Of a DNA stretch of 64,000 nucleotides, positions 44,560-55,875 are shown one piece after another. Within the stretch, counting starts at the first letter, position 1. Every line of letters starts with the position of its first letter. This DNA is from Doryteuthis pealeii. Its lineage: Eukaryota; Mollusca; Cephalopoda; Myopsida; Loliginidae. A program made the translations under genes and the position numbers. The stretch is taken from NCBI GenBank assembly GCA_023376005.1, contig CM042150.1:74644569-74708568 (forward strand), read 5' to 3'. The notes under the pieces were generated by a model. It ran no database searches. It worked only from the letters and a program-made list of their open reading frames with translations, and was not told the DNA's origin.

Positions 44560-45170
44560 TATGAGTTTAGATATAATATTTGATAGATGATTTGTAAATA
44601 TAATAATAGATCATCTGTTAAAATAACAATTAATAGCTCAGCTGTAAAAATAACAATAGCTCACCTGTAATAATACTATCAATTAATAGATTACCATTAA
44701 AAATAAATGACAATACATCACCGATAAAAATAATAACAATAGATAACTAGTAAAAGAAAAAATAATTAATTGATCACCTGTAAAAAATAATAAAAATTAA
44801 TAGATGACTAGTAAAAATAATAATTTACAGATCACATGTAAAAATATCAATTAATAGATAACCTGTAAAAATGATAACAAAAATCATCAGTAAAAATAAT
44901 AGATCACCTATAAAAATACTAACAATTAATAGATCACCTGTAAAAATAATAATGATCAATAGTAAAAAAAAAATGATAGTTCACTTAAAAAAGTAAATGA
45001 TCACATGTAAAAATGAAAATTAATTGATCACCTATAAAAATGAAAATTAATTGATCACCTATAAAGATAATAATTCATTTAACATCTGTAAAAATAAATG
45101 ACAATTAATAAATCACCTGTAAAAAAATGATAACAATTGATAGATCCCCAGTAAAAATAACAATTAAATT
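44560..45170. repeat. Degenerate 30-bp-period satellite, left part
   Basis: Irregular repeats of a unit like AATTAATAGATCACCTGTAAAAATAATAAC (about 30 bp), with many substitutions and small indels. Confidence 0.8.
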
Positions 45171-45179
45171 CTAAATCAA

Positions 45180-45815
45180 AATGAGTTCAGGTGACAAGTA
45201 GTATTCAACAGAAAAGTGTTCTTGGACCTTGTCTTTTTTCTTATTTTTATAAATGATTTCCCAGATATAATTAAATCTTTTACATAATTCTTTGCTGATG
45301 ATACTAAAATATTCTACTATTAATGAACATAATGATATGGACAAAGATTAAACAGATATCAACAATCTTGTATATTGATCAGATAAATGACAGATCAGAT
45401 TCAATATAATTAAATGTAAAGTATTTCATCTGATAAGTAATAATTCAAAATATCTATACACAATGAGAAAAAATCTAATCTCTAATCAAAAAGAATTACT
45501 AAAAATTACAAAATTAGAAATAGATCTGGGTGTGAATGTGGACCTGAACTAAAATTCTCAAAACATAGAAATTTAAGTAAATAAAACAAACAAAATATTA
45601 GGATTAATACATAGGTCATAGGAATACATTGATATGGAAATGTTAAAAAGATTATTTATTGCATTTGAGAGACTTCATTTGGAATTTGTCAATATAGTTT
45701 GCAGACTAAAATTAATCAAAGATATAAAACTCATTGAAGGAATCCAAACAGCTTCTAAAATAATAAATGATTTGAAAAACTTTTTGTATGAAGAAAGACT
45801 AGCTCAGAAGTGAAA
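45180..45815 (+). pseudogene. LINE reverse-transcriptase fragment inside satellite
   Basis: Plus-strand pieces: VTSSIQQKSVLGPCLFFLFI then NDFPDII (RT motif B region), FADDTKI (motif C, both Asp kept), WQIRFNIIKCKVFHL-like, KLEIDLGVNV, NKILGLIHRS and MLKRLFIAFERLHLEFVNIV, ending FLYEERL. The last blocks match the C-terminal copy at 39771-40264. Stops and frame changes are frequent. The sequence ends exactly where a 30-bp tandem array begins (about 45800-45815), and satellite also lies upstream. Confidence 0.75.
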
Positions 45816-45965
45816 CTACTAAAAATAAATAGCTCAGAAGTAAAACTGCTAAAAATAAATAGCTCAGAAGTAAAACTGCTAAAAATAAATAGCTCAGAAG
45901 TAAAACTGCTAAAAATAAATAGCTCAGAAGTAAAACTACTAAAAATAAATAGCTCAGAAGTAAAA
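45806..45965. repeat. 30-bp tandem array (AGCTCAGAAG type)
   Basis: Five near-identical units of AAAAATAAATAGCTCAGAAGTAAAACTGCT (30 bp) follow the LINE end at GACTAGCTCAGAAG. Confidence 0.92.
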
Positions 45966-46204
45966 ATAGTAACAATAGATCACCTGTAAAAATGATAGAT
46001 CACATAAAAATGCTAACAATTAAGAATCACCTGCATAAATAACAATTAATAGCTTACCTGTAAAAATACTAACAATAGATCACCTGTAAAAATATGAATA
46101 AGAAATCATATTTCTCTGAATTTTTGAGATGAGGCTTAATAAGAAATCATCTTTGAAAATAAATTATCACTAAAAATAATAACAATTCATAGATTACTAG
46201 TGAA
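45966..46204. repeat. Degenerate 30-bp-period satellite, middle part
   Basis: Mixed AATAGATCACCTGTAAAAAT units with intervening unrelated bases (a piece, TTTCTCTGAATTTTTGAGAT, recurs at 53602 next to the Penelope remnant). Confidence 0.7.
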
Positions 46205-46842
46205 ATTAATAATATATCACCTTTGAAAATACTAACAATTAATAGATCACCTTTGAAAATACTAACAATTAATAGATCACCTTTGAAAATACTAACAATT
46301 AATAGATTACCTTTGAAAATACTAACAATTAATAGATTACCTTTGAAAATACTAACAATTAATAGATTACCTTTGAAAATACTAACAATAATAGAACCTT
46401 TGAAAATAACTACCTTTGAAATACTAACAATTAATAGATCACCTTTGAAAATACTAACAATTAATAGATCACCTTTGAAAATACTAACAATTAATAGATC
46501 ACCTTTGAAAATACTAACAATTAATAGATCACCTTTGAAAATACTACAATTAATAGATCACCTTTGATCACCTTTGAAATACTAACAATTAATAGATCAC
46601 CTTTGAAAATACTAACAATTAATAGATCACCTTTGAAAATACTAACAATTAATAGATCACCTTTGAAAATACTAACAATTAATAGATCACCTTTGAAAAT
46701 ACTAACAATTAATAGATCACCTTTGAAAATACTAACAATTAATAGATCACCTTTGAAAATACTAACAATTAATAGATCACCTTTGAAAATACTAACAATT
46801 AATAGATCACCTTTGAAAATACTAACAATAGATCACTTGTAA
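46205..46842. repeat. Homogeneous 30-bp satellite array
   Basis: About 20 units of TTAATAGATCACCTTTGAAAATACTAACAA, nearly identical, with a few deletions near 46385-46425 and 46545-46575. Because 30 is a multiple of three, it yields an open frame with a 10-residue period (KILTINRSPL). This is a by-product of the array, not a gene. Confidence 0.97.
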
Positions 46843-47509
46843 AAATATAAGACATGAGGACTAAATTTAAAAAGAAAAAAAAAAAAAAAAAATTTTTTTT
46901 TAATATTGTCTAAACATTAAGAGGACAGAAGAAAAAAAGTCATGTCAGTTAAGGTGTAAGGTTAATAATGCTTTATTTCCTCTGAATAATCGGTCAATCA
47001 TCCTGGGTCAATGAATGTCTAATAAGGCCAGGCAAAAAGGAAATTCTCTCAATATGAAATAATGTTATTGAATGCAATTTACAGACATACTTATGATGAA
47101 ATAGATTCATAAATAAATTGCAACAGTCACAAACCGGAACAAGATAAAGTACAATCACCCCCCTGACACATACACATGTATACCCTCATATGTATAAATA
47201 GAGATATACATACATATATTCCTATGCAAGATAAAAGACTGAATGGTTAAGATATTTTCATATCATATCATATAAACTTATATAGACATACCTACAGATC
47301 TCTTTAAATAGAGATACACAGACATTAGATATGCGAAAACGTTTTCATTGATTTTATTTCATGAAATAAGAGATTTTCTTTAAAAAAAAAAAGTGAACTT
47401 AAGTAAACTTTTGGATTTAAATCTAAAATACAGAATTGCATATAAGCCCACCTTTACCATTTTTTTTCTAATAAAAAGTTAATTTGCCTTTAAACCAAAG
47501 ATCATCATA
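46843..47509. other. Unassigned A+T-rich DNA
   Basis: Begins with an A-run/T-run palindrome (46870-46901). No gene. Confidence 0.45.
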
Positions 47510-48090
47510 ATCATCATGTTGCACATGCAGCACGGGTATCCATGACAATCTCTCACCCACCTTCCCTATCATTCATTTCACCTGGGAGGTTCTCTGCGGA
47601 GCAACCAGCATCTTTGCATAGCTGGTCAATGTAGGTCCTAGCTGGGCGCCCCACACTTGCATGTCCATGTGTTGGCTTCCACAGGAGAACGTCGCTTATG
47701 AGCTCATCCTTGTTTCTCCAGCAGTGTCCAGCATGCCTTGTCCATCCCACTCGGATAGTTTGTGAGATTATGACCGTACAGCTGCTTCCTTCTGGGATGC
47801 TGTTTCCACAACTTGTTCAAGACTGCACGCAGCATTCTTGTGCAGCTCCCATCTAGCTTATTCTCAAGACGCTTCGTTAGGATCCAAGTGGTGCAGCCAT
47901 ACATCAGCACTGATACAACCACAGCTTGGAAGAACTGTTGCTTCAGCTTGTCAGGGAGATCGGACCTCCATATGACTGATAATTTGTTTGTTTGTGGCTG
48001 ACCATGCCTTTGCTATTCGTGTATTAACATCGCTCTCTGTGGAGGAGATATTACCACCTGGGTACATGAATTGTTCTACTGGCTTATACT
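47510..48090 (-). pseudogene. LINE 3' fragment (family of 38525-39583)
   Basis: Minus-strand frames: MYPGG-type start, WRSDLPDKLKQQFFQAVVV, MYGCTTWILTKRLENKLDG, TRMLRAVLNKLWKQHPRRKQ, WTRHAGHCWRNKDELISDVL, HGHASVGRPARTYIDQLCKD and LPGEMNDREGG. The 3' end lies near 47510 in a (GAT)n-like tail. It is 5'-truncated after the RT domain, with one or more frame shifts. Confidence 0.8.
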
Positions 48091-48237
48091 AGGGTTTTAT
48101 TATTTTTAGTTAAACATTATACAATCAAAATGGATATTATTAGGTATTATTTATTACCAAAATCTAAAGCACTGAAGATCTGTAAATAAAAATATGAATA
48201 TGTAGCAGTCTAAAAATAAGTATAGCTTATCTCATCG

Positions 48238-48623
48238 ACAAGTTAAAGTGACAATTCTTCCAGGCCATAGAGGTATGAGTGCTACTGTATGGCTGCACCA
48301 CTTGGACCATGACGAGGCACCTGCAGAATAGGCTAGATGGGAGCTGTACAAAATTGAGGAAACAACACCACACAAGGAAGCAGCTATATGGCCAACTGCC
48401 ACCTATTACACAAACCATCCGAGTAATATGGACAAGATATGCTAGACACTGCTGGAGAAGTAAGGATTAACTCGGTACATGGATATGCCACTGCAGGTCA
48501 TCCAGCATAGACCAGTTCGGTGCAGATGCTGCATGCTGCGTGGAGGACTTCTCGGGGACAATGAATGATAGGGACAATTGGCAAGAGATTGTCATGGATG
48601 TCCGTGCTGCAGGTATGGCATGA

Positions 48624-48626
<3 letters not shown>
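48238..48626 (+). pseudogene. LINE 3' fragment, opposite orientation
   Basis: Plus-strand frames: VTILPGHRGMSATVWLHHLD/LLYGCTTWTMTRHLQNRLDG, KLRKQHHTRKQLYGQLPP, TIRVIWTRYARHCWRSKD, a shifted and diverged GRPARTY block, then MNDRDNWQEIVMDVRAAGMA near the end. The 3' end passes into (TA)n at 48627-48655. It is inverted relative to the copy at 47510-48090, with the 5'-truncated ends facing each other. Confidence 0.72.

Positions 48627-48655
<29 letters not shown>
48627..48655. repeat. (TA)n microsatellite
   Basis: TA tract at the 3' boundary of the preceding LINE fragment. Confidence 0.92.
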
Positions 48656-48658
<3 letters not shown>

Positions 48659-49745
48659 GTTTTATTTTTGGTTATATATACCAGGGAATATTATAAGAAG
48701 ATATCATCAAGTAAAAGTAAAGAAAGAAAGAATACCTAAGCATAAAAAGAAAACCTCTCTAAATCAAATTTTTACCAGAAATCTAATCAAAAGAATAAAT
48801 ACCTGGGCAGTTTTCTTTATCAGATACTCTGGACCCTTCTTAAACATGACAAGAGTGAAGGTCAAAAATATGTGCCATAAAACAAGGAAATGGATGACAA
48901 TGCACAAGGCATTATACACAAGAGATGACAGACTATGTGAAAGGAAATATGGAGAGAAAGGACTTGTCAGCATTGAGGGTTGCATTAATGCAGCAATTCA
49001 GGGACTTGAGGAATAGACAAAAAATAAGCAAAGAGAGATTAATTACAGCAGCAAGTAACAGCAATGTCAGAAGATATGACTAGGGAAAAACAGGAAATCA
49101 AATACGGAAATTTCACATCAGATGGAAATCTAAAGAACGAAATGAAATCACTTTTATTAGGAGCACAAAAATAAGAACAAATTATGTCAAAGCAAGAATT
49201 ATAATAGACAGGAGAATAGCAAGTGTAGGCTATGTGGTGATAGAGATGAAACAGTTAATTATATCATGTGACTGGTGCAAAAGGAAGACAGATGCAGGCA
49301 TGACAGGGTGGCAAAGTTGATTCACTAGGAATTATGCAAGAGATTAAAATTGGGCCATGCTGTCCAAGAAAATGAGACTGATAATGAGAATGAAAAATTA
49401 TCTGTAACTTTGAAATACAATTAGCTCACCCAATCCTGGAAGAAAACATAAAGCATAAAGAAAAGAACATATATAGTAGATTTTGTCATTCCAGCAGATC
49501 ACAGAGTGAAAATAAAAGTGAAAAACTGGAAAAATATCTGGATTTGGCCAGAGAGCTGAAAAGGTTAGAAACATAATAATAGTGATACCAATTGTAGTTG
49601 GAGCCCTTAGAACTTATCCAAAGAAACTGGAAAATATACTATCCAGACTACAGCACTGCTAAAATTAGCTAGGATGCTTAGAAGAGTTCTGAAGATTTGA
49701 GGAGACTTGCTGTTAACCAGTTAACAATGATTATTATTATTATGA
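48656..49745 (+). pseudogene. LINE C-terminal region, longest copy
   Basis: Frame 48654-49016 gives NLIKRINTWAVFFIRYSGPF, MTMHKALYTRDDRLCERKYG and GLVSIEGCINAAIQGLEE. After stops come WKSKERNEITFIRSTKIRTN, NSKCRLCGDRDETVNYI, ELCKRLKLGHA, then KLEKYLDLARELKRLET, IPIVVGALRTYPKKLE and a decayed ARILRRVLET-like end near 49690. The order is that of a LINE polyprotein C-terminus, with a CRLCG...H zinc-binding block in the middle. No RT domain is present. Stops and shifts every 50-120 codons show it is dead. Confidence 0.75.
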
Positions 49746-50859
49746 TTATTATTTTTAACCTTTTTTTTAAGCATGAACATGATGCTTGGTATAATTATTG
49801 AAATGGATATTTGATATTAAAACATCTATTTGAATAATTGCATTGGATATAAAACAGCTGGCATGGAATATTAAATAAAGATGTTTATATAAGTATATTT
49901 TGTCAGCATTTTTTCTTTTAAACATGTTTTGTTAAACTCAACAGAAAATTCTTCTCTGACAAATTTTTGTTCAATCCTTTCTAACCGTCTGGCTATCTTT
50001 TTAATATCCAGGTGGGATTGGTGTATGAATCCACAGTTCCTTGCTGATTTTGATTCTGTTTGAGCATAAAATTTAGGATCTCATGACAGTGTTGATGGAA
50101 CTGTTCATAAAAAAACTCATGTCTGTTCAATTCAGTAATAAAACTGACCCTACAATTCACATGGTTAACAATTTTGCAAGCACATCAATATAAATCCCAA
50201 CAATTGTTGTAGCAAAAAGATAGCCAAAAAGTAAAAACATCAATGATATATTTGGTTGAATGTCAGAATTAAGCATTAAAGACATAAAAAAATGACATTA
50301 GTTGAACTGTAATGCCACAAAAATGTATAAATAAATAAAAATAAACTCAGAAAAAACTGTCACTTTGTTTAATCTAAGCTTACTATGTGTCATAATCAAA
50401 TGAAATATAAACATAGATTGGGTTTCCTAGGTGAACATTTTCTGAGACAATATATATTATTAAATAGGAATACTAAATCCAGACAAAAACAAAGATGCTT
50501 AAGTAAAACATCTCTTAAGTGTCATTCACAAAAATGAAAGAATATTTATTTTAAAAAACTAATGTCATAAAAAAACAAAAATATAATTGAATTATTTGTT
50601 TTGACTTGTGGATCTTTATCTTTTATTGTAACACTTACCATTTGGTGTGAACTTTTATTAGACAATAAAAAGTATATCTTCACATCTTACTTAGCAGAGA
50701 TGGTTACTCATGGAGTTATAAAATACTGTTATGTTGTCCAAGTGATGAAAGGAATTAGACAAAACATTTTTTTATTCAAATATTAAAATGTTCAGTCTGA
50801 CTTTGATTTTTGGTTACAGAAATTCAACCATTATAAGAGAAATTCTGTCATTCTTTTAT
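49746..50859. other. Unassigned A+T-rich DNA
   Basis: Nothing recognised. Confidence 0.45.
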
Positions 50860-51180
50860 ATGGTAGCTCAGAAGGGTCCACAATTACTCCCATGACTACT
50901 CTGTCATAGGGTGGTAGTACTTACTAAGTTCCCATTTATGGATGAAATAGATCTGTTTGAAAATTATTTGTATTAAATAGGAATATGTGTAAACTGTATA
51001 ACTGAAAACAAATGATTATTTATGAAATAGAATAATGAATTTTAGGAATACTTGAAGCCATTTAACAGTGTGCAAATTGATTTGATAGGAATACTTCATA
51101 CCATAATTGTGTTCAAACAAATGATTCTAGATGAATAGAAGTGTAATTTCTAAAGATGCAATCAAACATTGAAAATGTTA
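50860..51180 (+). repeat. R1 repeat copy
   Basis: CTACTCTGTCATAGGGTGGT, GTACTTACTAAGTTCCCATT and AAATAGATCTGTTTGAAAAT correspond to the R1 head end. Tail units AGGAATACTTGAAGCCATTT and AGGAATACTTCATACCATAA repeat with a period of about 50 bp. Confidence 0.55.
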
Positions 51181-51230
51181 TCATTACATTAGAAATAAAT
51201 CAAATTTTGATATCAAATAACCCATAAGTA

Positions 51231-51258
51231 GTTGATATGCCATTAAACAAATAAACCA
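51231..51258 (+). mobile_element. SINE 3'-end scrap
   Basis: GTTGATATGCCATTAAACAA with AATAAACCAAAC matches the 3' end of the candidate SINE at 25770-25935. Confidence 0.45.
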
Positions 51259-52511
51259 AACTAGAAGGACCCAGAAAGGGCTAAAGCCTCCCAGATTATA
51301 TCTTTATATTTTCAAGTTTTTCATTCAAAACCCCAATCTTCAGCCTTTGCCCATATGTTCATATCAACCAATTAAACCTTTATTTCATCTTCTGGTTCCT
51401 TACAACCTCATCAAGGTCACACCTGACACAAGCACTAAAACATGTTGATTGCCAAATTGGTGACACAATGGGTCAAACAGACTGAGCATCTCCATTCATC
51501 TTCTTAAAATAAACAGCTATTTATATATAGCAGGATTATTGTTAAAACACTGTCATGAAATTTATCCAAGAGTTAAGAAAAAACTTTCCATATTAAACAG
51601 ACAGAAACCAATAGTCAATAATTTGACATGGAGCTTAATACTGTTGGTGAAATGTTGCTGATTTAACATCAAATCACTAAACAGAGTTGATGAAAAGAGA
51701 GATAAAAGATTATCACAAAATGATTCAATGAAATCAAAAGGTTTTTCAAAATCATTGACAATTTTCATACTTTATATTCAAATTCTATTGCAAAAAAGAA
51801 ATCTTTTATTTAAAAGTTGAATCTTAATTTTTGTGAATTGCTTATAACCAGCCTCACATCAAGTGACTCAGGATTATATCTGAAATAGCTTTCAAGAAAA
51901 TAAACTGCAATAAATATCATCTATAACAAAACAACATTTCCTTCTTTTACTCATTCTGTAGATAATGACGTAGTATATGCATACATAAATGTTTATTTGC
52001 ATATGTATATGAATATGATATAAATATATACTCATACACTATCACCCATAAATAAATAAATGTGAAACAATTTTTGAAGAAAAAGTTAATTTTCTTCTAA
52101 ACCAAAGATACCAATATTTTTTTTATATATTATACAATGAAAAAAGGAGGTCATTAGCTATCAAACAATGTCTGTTTACACATACATTTGCTGATAATAG
52201 AAATAAAAAAAATTAAATTCAAACACTGGCATGTAGCAGACATAAGCTGTCTCTAAACAGTATACAAACTTTGTATGTTTTATTCTAAAATTGTAATTTT
52301 TTTACTTATTACATGTTCTGCTATTTGTTTCTGTTTATCCTTTTAGGCTTAAAAATAAAAGATAAAGCTTTGTTCACACAACATCCAAATTTTAAACTGT
52401 CAATTTTTTTCCAATGTATCTGAGATATGGGATGTCTGTATTTATTAACTGTACAGCAGTGAAACTATAACTAAAAATAAAATTACAACACTTTCTTAAA
52501 CAAAAGCAAAT
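51259..52511. other. Unassigned A+T-rich DNA
   Basis: Nothing recognised. Confidence 0.45.

Positions 52512-52577
<66 letters not shown>
52512..52577. repeat. (TG)n(TA)n microsatellite
   Basis: TG repeats pass into a 52-base TA tract. Confidence 0.95.
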
Positions 52578-52579
<2 letters not shown>

Positions 52580-52789
52580 GACTGCTATGTATTCCTGTTT
52601 TTACATTACTCAATATATATTTGCAAAGTGAATTTTGTAAATTAATACCAACTCTTCTTGTATACAATTCTGTGCATTTTTCGATTTTAAAATGTTCAAA
52701 TGTTATGAATGAATTATTTGAAGTTTGTCTATTGTTATATACACAAAAATAGATATCTCTCGATTCACTAATTCAGCAATTCAATTCGT

Positions 52790-53470
52790 GCACACACCGC
52801 AATAAAGACATACACTCGCCAACAAAACGAAACATAAGTTGCTGATGCCAAACGGAAGTTTACTAAAACGAAGTGACCAAATTAACACGGCTTTATGCAT
52901 AGGCTCCAGCAGAACTTCCGGATGGAAAACTAGAATTCCTAAACAATAAAGAAAATAATTCTGTAAATAAAATTCGCATTTTCATCCAATCCAAACGATT
53001 CGCGGGTGAAATGAAAAAGATCTCAGTTGATCCGATTTTGGGTCCCGACAGACTATTTAAAGTCGACTTTGAAAAGCTGACAAGTCAGAGATACCAGGGG
53101 CAGCCAAACAGTACACATCACAAGGGAAGCCAGCAGCATGAAATTCTACACCTCAGGTCGACCGACCTATATCTCTCACCTACCCCCTAACATAATGACC
53201 CTTACTGCCAACCGACTCTTAAAGGGGCAAACATCCTACAACAAGAGTACACCAACTATGATACATGATACCAACCCGCTATCGGCTACTAAAACACAAG
53301 ACACTGCCCACCTAACCACTACCACTGGTTCATCTGCCTACTTCACCACCTACACTACAACTGATTTGGCCACCGGACCCTTTACTCACTTCATCACCAT
53401 ACATCGCAACTATCACCAAAAATCAGACTCTCTCTCTTAAATTCACTTTCAGCTTTTCGTCGCCTTTCAT
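52790..53470 (+). other. CpG-richer segment with TATA-like box and 100-codon ORF
   Basis: This stretch has clearly more CpG and higher G+C than its surroundings. CTATTTAAAG (about 53052-53061) is TATA-like, and TCAGAGATACCAGG lies roughly 30 bp downstream. The frame 53138-53440 starts at ATG in GCAGCATGA and encodes a Thr/Ser-rich protein (MKFYTSGRPTYISHLPPNIM at its start) with no domain I recognise. It could be the promoter and leader of an LTR or Penelope-type element, or a host first exon. I cannot decide. Confidence 0.35.
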
Positions 53471-54103
53471 GTTCCTTTTTTCCAATACAATTATTGAAAC
53501 TTAAAATCTGTGTTTGTTTTTCCTTGTCACCATATGCTTGCTACTAACCCTGTTTACAACACTATTAAAAAAGAAATTGAAGATATCTAAAAATATACTA
53601 TTTCTCTGAATGTTTGAGATGAGGCTTGAAGATTAGTATTATCTGCCTTATTCGGACTATAGTCCCCATCTTCATTGTTATTTGTACAACGTTTTGGCCG
53701 ATATGCCCTCTGGCCTTCTTCAGGTATTTCTTCTTGGACTCGGGAACCTTCTTTTTGAACTCGAGAACTTTCTTGTCGTAATCAGGAGCCATCACAGAAC
53801 TTTGAACCTAACCCTTTATTTAGTCCATGGGGGTATCCTGTTCTCATTCCGCTAACCATAGCTGGGGTAGGAGTTGTGTTAATTATTTTTCTAACTGCCT
53901 CTACTCAGGATCAAGAGATAACTGTCACTTAGAACTGTCTTAACCTAACTACCTTATCCACTAGTCCATGTATCCAATTGGACAATTGAGTGTGAATTTT
54001 GGGAACTTATAAACCTAATGTCTTGATTTGGCTAGAATATCTACCTATTTACTTATGTATGATTTTTACCTAGACTCATATTGTGTGTTTTTTTTGTTTT
54101 CTT

Positions 54104-54445
54104 TTATTCAATCTGTTCTAGCCATATTGTATTCATTTCTATGCTAGGTCTACTTAACAGCCCAGTACAGCCTATCATATGTGCTGATTCTTTGAGACAT
54201 CTTCTCTTCCAATGTTCTTCTCTATCTATTATTCTAACTTAATCCCATAAGGGTTTCCCTTTTCATTCCATATATGGTCAGCCATACCCGACTTTTCTAT
54301 TTCTCCTCGGACCACTGCTTTACGATGTTCTTCTAGTCTTACTTTCAGTGGGCGGAATGTTTCACCTTTGTATTCTTTGCCACAGCTGCATGGGATGGAA
54401 TACACACAATTTTTGGTCATGTTGTATTCTGTTGGGGGCTTGACT
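54104..54445 (-). pseudogene. Penelope-like GIY-YIG endonuclease C-terminus
   Basis: The minus strand encodes PPTEYNMTKNCVYSIPCSCG, then KEYKGETFRPLKVRLEEHRK and SGMADHIWNEKGNP. This is a GIY-YIG nuclease domain in the Penelope style: VYxIPCxCGxxYxGET, then R..EH, then H.W..G. A shift and a TAA stop (54239-54241) interrupt it. The remaining tail reads IIDREEHWKRRCLKESAHMI and LLSRPSIEMNTIWLEQI, and ends at a TAA (54104-54106), the natural C-terminus of the family. It would nick target DNA for retrotransposition. The product is now broken. Confidence 0.78.
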
Positions 54446-54462
54446 CGGACGAGAAAGTTCCC

Positions 54463-54540
54463 CGAGTTCAAAAAGAAGGTTCCCGAGTTTGAAAAGAAGG
54501 TTCCCGAGTCCGAGAAGGTTCCCGAGTCCGACAAGAAATA
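54463..54540 (+). repeat. 18-21-bp minisatellite in pLTR-like arm
   Basis: About four units of the type GGTTCCCGAGTTTGAAAAGAA, with length variants. The inverted partner arm (53725-53780) keeps about two units. Confidence 0.8.
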
Positions 54541-54645
54541 CCTGAAGAAAGCCTGAGAGCATATTGGCCGAAATGTTGTACAAATAACAATGAAGATGGG
54601 GATAATAGTCTGAATAACGCAGATAATAGAAAAATATAATTTCAC

Positions 54646-55875
54646 TTGACCATGTGTGTATGTGTGTACATTTTAAGAAATGTTTAGGAAATGCAATAAG
54701 AAGAATATAATATTAAAAATATAAACTTATAAACTAAAGTATGAAAAACATTGGAGACAGCTACCAGAGTGTCTTCCTTCAGCTAAATAATGTTACATGA
54801 TTATTATCCTTGTTTCTTTCCAGCAGTCTAGTTCTTGCATTATATGTTGGCACCTGAAGTTCTCATGCTACTGATATCTTTCCAGAATCTACATATTCTT
54901 ACAACTATTACCCCCCCCCACCACAGAACAGTTACCACCTTGCACATAGATTGCCCTTTATTGTAAACTGTCAAAATCATTCTTCTCCAGTCAATGCTAA
55001 ATCCTGTCAATGTTCCATTGCTGCACTACATCTTTATCCATCATATCATCTGGATGGATCATTTCTATAAGTAGCGGGGGGGGGGGGGGGGTAAAACATC
55101 CAATTTACTGCTGTCTCTAATTTTTTGGCACTTCACTTTAAGCATTCATGATTAATCTTGGCTTCTGTCAGGATAAATTATCTCAAATATTTAACCCTTT
55201 GACAGCCCCAAAAAGATATAAAAAAAACAAACAAAAAAAAACAATTAAAATTTAGCAAAGGGTAAACAATTCAAGTGATTGACATTGCAATCAGTTTTCA
55301 CTTAGAGACCAGAAGTGACCAAGAAAAAATATAAGTAAAATGGACAAAAAAGAAACGAAATGGACAACGTAAATTTAAAAAAAAAAATTAAAGAAGAAAA
55401 ATGATTGAAAAAGATCAACTGGTAAAAATTGAATTATTCAGGAAGTTAATGTTTTTATTGCATATGAATTAATGAGTTAATTATCCCTAATCAATAAATC
55501 AATTAACTAAATAATTCATCCAGGAAGATAAATAACCTATAAGTCAAAATTAATTCAATATATTATTTATGTATTTATATATTTCAATTAATTCTAATTA
55601 ACATGGATTTGATTTCTATGGCCAAATTAGCAAATTATTCTGTGATCAATGGCTGAAAGGAATCTGAGAAGAAAAGAACTGGAATTGAATATGAGTATTT
55701 TTGATTTGCAAGAATTCAAATCAAAGATAGAAACTTGTTAAATTAACAAATCATTAGAGTGTATCAAAAATATTTACATCTTTTTTCATTTCCATGAGTT
55801 TATGGGTAACATGAAAACTCCTGTGTATTTTTCAAAGCTTATATCATTGGCATCCATCTATCTACAAGAGATAAT
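54646..55875. other. Unassigned DNA with homopolymers
   Basis: A C9 run near 54911 and a G16 run at 55076-55091 stand out. No gene recognised. Confidence 0.5.

Larger units (their letters stand above)
53600..54645 (-). mobile_element. Penelope-like element remnant with inverted arms
   Basis: The left arm (about 53636-53790) and right arm (about 54450-54622) are inverted copies. Each has a hammerhead-like core (CTGAAGA at 53723-53717 minus, with AAAA in place of GAAA; CTGAAGA at 54542-54548 plus, with GAAA at 54570-54573) and an adjacent 18-21-bp minisatellite built on TTCCCGAGTCCGA. Between them, on the minus strand, is the 3' coding end of a Penelope-like polyprotein. Inverted terminal pLTRs and hammerhead motifs are both described for Penelope-like elements, which supports the call. 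The RT domain is missing. Confidence 0.72.

Noticed and set aside
46223..46842. Two long ORFs with a 10-residue repeat
   Set aside because: They are direct translations of the 30-bp satellite, whose unit length is divisible by three; the frames break wherever the array has an indel.
46205..46842. CRISPR-like regular array
   Set aside because: Units are contiguous without unique spacers, and the window is eukaryotic.
52392..52752. ORFs with poly(Ile-Tyr)
   Set aside because: Translations of the (TA)n tract; the same applies to ORFs at 1060-1263, 6930-7276 and 60414-60720.
53598..54556. Short Lys-rich ORFs with KKVPESEK repeats
   Set aside because: They are translations of the minisatellite in the inverted arms of the Penelope-like remnant, in both orientations.
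55076..55091. Long G run as a G-quadruplex regulatory site
   Set aside because: A single homopolymer in noncoding DNA with no nearby gene; length may also be a sequencing artefact.
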